Shown piece after piece: positions 62,655 through 64,000 of a stretch of DNA of 64,000 bases (position 1 is the first letter of the stretch; each line of letters begins with the position of its first letter). This stretch comes from an uncultured Paracoccaceae bacterium (lineage in GTDB: Bacteria > Pseudomonadota > Alphaproteobacteria > Rhodobacterales > Rhodobacteraceae), in the NCBI GenBank assembly GCA_947500135.1, contig CANMQX010000007.1:172819-236818 (forward strand). The letters run 5' to 3'. A program made the position numbers and the translations under genes. Below the pieces are notes generated by a model. That model saw only the letters and a program-made list of their open reading frames with translations, had not been told where the DNA came from and did not search any database.

Positions 62655-62880
62655 CCAGCGGTGCCGTCCCTTTCGGCTCCCCACCTTCGCCCAGCGTGAT
62701 TTTGGCGACCTTTTCTTCGGCCTCTTTCAGCTTGGCCTCGCAACGGGCTTTCAACGCCGCACCACGTTCATAAAGCGCGATGCTTTCATCCAGCGCCACA
62801 TCGCCACGTTCCAACTGACCAACGACAGCTTCAAGTTCCTTGATCGCGTCTTCGAAGCTCATCTGATCTACATCGCTCAT
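62647..62880 (-). CDS. xseB: Exodeoxyribonuclease VII small subunit
   Basis: 77-residue XseB. The family core FEDAIKELEAVVGQLERGDV, followed by LDESIALYERGAALKARCEA, is intact as two helices. It binds several copies to XseA, encoded elsewhere, to form exonuclease VII. Its ATG overlaps the stop of the histone-deacetylase-like gene by four bases and its 3' end overlaps ispA. Confidence 0.95.
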   Translation of the reverse strand: MSDVDQMSFEDAIKELEAVVGQLERGDVALDESIALYERGAALKARCEAKLKEAEEKVAKITLGEGGEPKGTAPLDG

Positions 62881-63800
62881 CGGCCGCGTTCCTCCAATAT
62901 CCTGACATGGGCAGCAGCAGATGCGCCCAGCGCGGGCAAGTCATAGCCGCCTTCAAGGCTTGATACCACCCGGCCATCACAGTGTTTTTCAGCCAAATCG
63001 CACAAGCGGTCTGTCACCCAGGCGAAATCTTCGGTTTGCAATTCCATACCGGCCAATGGATCAGCCGCGTGTGCATCAAATCCTGCCGAAATGATCAGAA
63101 GTTGCGGAGCGAACGCATCAACCCTTGGCAGCACCAGCCGCTCCATCGCGTCGCGAAAGCCCTTGCTGCCAGTCCCATTCGGTAGGGGGACATTCAGCAC
63201 ATTATCAACGCCTATCTCATGCGCCGCCCCGGTGCCGGGATAAAGCGGCGATTGATGGGTGGAGCAGAACAGGATGCGCGGATCATCCTCGACCAGATCC
63301 TGTGTCCCATTGCCGTGATGGACGTCAAAATCCACAATTGCGACACGGTCCAGCCCATGATGATCCAGCGCATGTTTGGCCCCGATCACTACATTGCCGA
63401 AAAAACAAAAGCCCATCGCGGTCTGCCGTTCTGCATGGTGGCCCGGCGGGCGCATGGCGGCGAAGGCATTGCTGGCTTCGCCTGTCATCACCATATCAAC
63501 GGCGCGGATGACACCGCCTGCGGCGCGATAGGCAGCGGTCAATGTGCCCGGCGACATATGTGTATCAGCATCCAGCGAGCGCCAGCCCTCAGTTGGGGCT
63601 GCCGCATGAATGGCGTCAACATGGGCCTTGGGATGGGCGCGCAATAGATCATCCTCTGCCGCCAACGGCGCTTTGACGCGAAGCAGGTCAAAATCCTTTA
63701 ACGCCCCCAGAACGGCATCCAGACGCGCCACCTGTTCAGGGTGGCCAGGCGGTGTGACGTGATTAAGGCAGTCATCATGTGAAATCAAAGCTGTGGTCAT
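62877..63800 (-). CDS. Histone deacetylase family (acetoin utilisation/acetylpolyamine type) protein
   Basis: 307-residue zinc hydrolase of the HDAC-like superfamily. Catalytic and metal motifs are AAMRPPGHHAERQTAMGFCF (His pair), VAIVDFDVHHGNGTQ (Asp and His zinc ligands) and SAGFDAHAADPLAGM (third ligand). Bacterial members remove acetyl groups from polyamines or proteins; the substrate is not decided. The ATG at 63800 is preferred because the family starts with a short segment like TTALISHDDCLNH; an open frame extends to 63866. It heads the operon with xseB, ispA and dxs. Confidence 0.92.
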   Translation of the reverse strand: MTTALISHDDCLNHVTPPGHPEQVARLDAVLGALKDFDLLRVKAPLAAEDDLLRAHPKAHVDAIHAAAPTEGWRSLDADTHMSPGTLTAAYRAAGGVIRAVDMVMTGEASNAFAAMRPPGHHAERQTAMGFCFFGNVVIGAKHALDHHGLDRVAIVDFDVHHGNGTQDLVEDDPRILFCSTHQSPLYPGTGAAHEIGVDNVLNVPLPNGTGSKGFRDAMERLVLPRVDAFAPQLLIISAGFDAHAADPLAGMELQTEDFAWVTDRLCDLAEKHCDGRVVSSLEGGYDLPALGASAAAHVRILEERGR

Positions 63801-63890
63801 GGGGGCAGAGAACCTATTTTCAAAAGCAAGTACAACCGTCTTGCTGGAAAAACACAAGGCGGGCAAATGCCAGTTTCAACAGACTCACGT

Positions 63891-63913
63891 GCCGCCCTTT
63901 GCGTAAGGGCGGC
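63891..63913. terminator. Hairpin after the alcohol dehydrogenase gene
   Basis: GCCGCCCTT (63891-63899) and AAGGGCGGC (63905-63913) form a 9-bp stem with a 5-base loop, 10 bases after the stop of the reverse gene entering from the right edge. It has no T-run. It probably ends that transcript before the deacetylase operon. Confidence 0.6.
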
Positions 63914-63923
63914 AGCCGTGGCG

Positions 63924-64000
63924 TTAAAACTCGACCACAGCTCTGATACTCTTGCCTTGATGCATGAGGTCGAAGCCGTGGTTGATCTCTTCGAGTTTGA
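63924..64000 (-). CDS. Zinc alcohol dehydrogenase, C-terminal fragment (class III/formaldehyde type)
   Basis: Only the last 25 codons are in the window; the gene continues past the right edge. They read KLEEINHGFDLMHQGKSIRA followed by VVEF and a stop, the typical end of medium-chain, zinc-dependent class III alcohol dehydrogenases (S-(hydroxymethyl)glutathione dehydrogenase). The exact subclass cannot be fixed from the tail alone. Confidence 0.8.
   Translation of the reverse strand, partial: KLEEINHGFDLMHQGKSIRAVVEF

Noticed and set aside
1..64000. Prophage, insertion sequences, tRNA or rRNA genes
   Set aside because: I looked for transposase, integrase and phage structural proteins, and for tRNA-like cloverleaf segments in the gaps, and found none convincing. 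The contractile-tail-like genes are type VI components.

Overview
The window is about 60% GC, densely packed chromosomal DNA from an alphaproteobacterium, most likely a marine Rhodobacterales (Roseobacter-type) organism. Grounds: the reductive pyrimidine operon under a RutR-type repressor, the D-galactose dehydrogenase of Gfo/Idh/MocA type, the histone deacetylase-xseB-ispA-dxs order, and the intergenic palindromes. The species cannot be named from sequence reading alone.

Region 1 (1-2.3 kb): the end of a short-chain dehydrogenase, a self-cleaving P1-family aminopeptidase, and a divergent TetR/MAPEG pair sharing a near-perfect inverted-repeat operator. Region 2 (2.3-13.9 kb): a pyrimidine degradation locus. 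It holds preT, a methyltransferase and preA (dihydropyrimidine dehydrogenase subunits), dihydropyrimidinase, beta-ureidopropionase, a four-gene NMT1-type ABC importer and a RutR-like repressor. A perfect RutR box lies between the repressor and the ureidopropionase genes. A small GIY-YIG gene flanked by copies of a GTCCCGGG palindrome interrupts the operon. Region 3 (14.1-21.3 kb): ordinary metabolic and housekeeping genes (GMC oxidoreductase, galactose dehydrogenase, class II aldolase, two methyltransferases, an epimerase-like protein, a membrane protein).

Region 4 (21.4-53.3 kb) is one large type VI secretion locus. A forward operon carries a DUF6931-type gene, tagH, tssA, tssB, tssC, hcp, tssE, tssF, tssG and clpV. 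A reverse operon carries tssK, tssL, tssM, tagF, pppA and ppkA. No tssJ, vgrG or PAAR gene is seen. Between the two arms lie accessory genes: a membrane-anchored M23 peptidase/lytic transglycosylase fusion, a caspase-fold protein that has lost its catalytic histidine, a DUF1036 protein, two small secreted proteins, and an ExbB-ExbD-ExbD-TonB-like operon. The periplasmic end of the TonB-like protein aligns without gaps to the periplasmic end of the PpkA kinase, with both cysteines in register. The two genes are convergent and meet at their 3' ends. TssL carries three tandem Thr-x-[FIL]-Gly-Gly motifs that look like phosphothreonine targets for the TagH FHA domain, suggesting control by the threonine phosphorylation pathway.

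Region 5 (53.4-59.6 kb): one very large autotransporter with a repetitive, essentially lysine-free passenger. Region 6 (59.8-64 kb): dxs, ispA, xseB and a histone-deacetylase-family gene as one operon, and the 3' end of a zinc alcohol dehydrogenase gene. No tRNA, rRNA, CRISPR array, insertion sequence or prophage was recognised.
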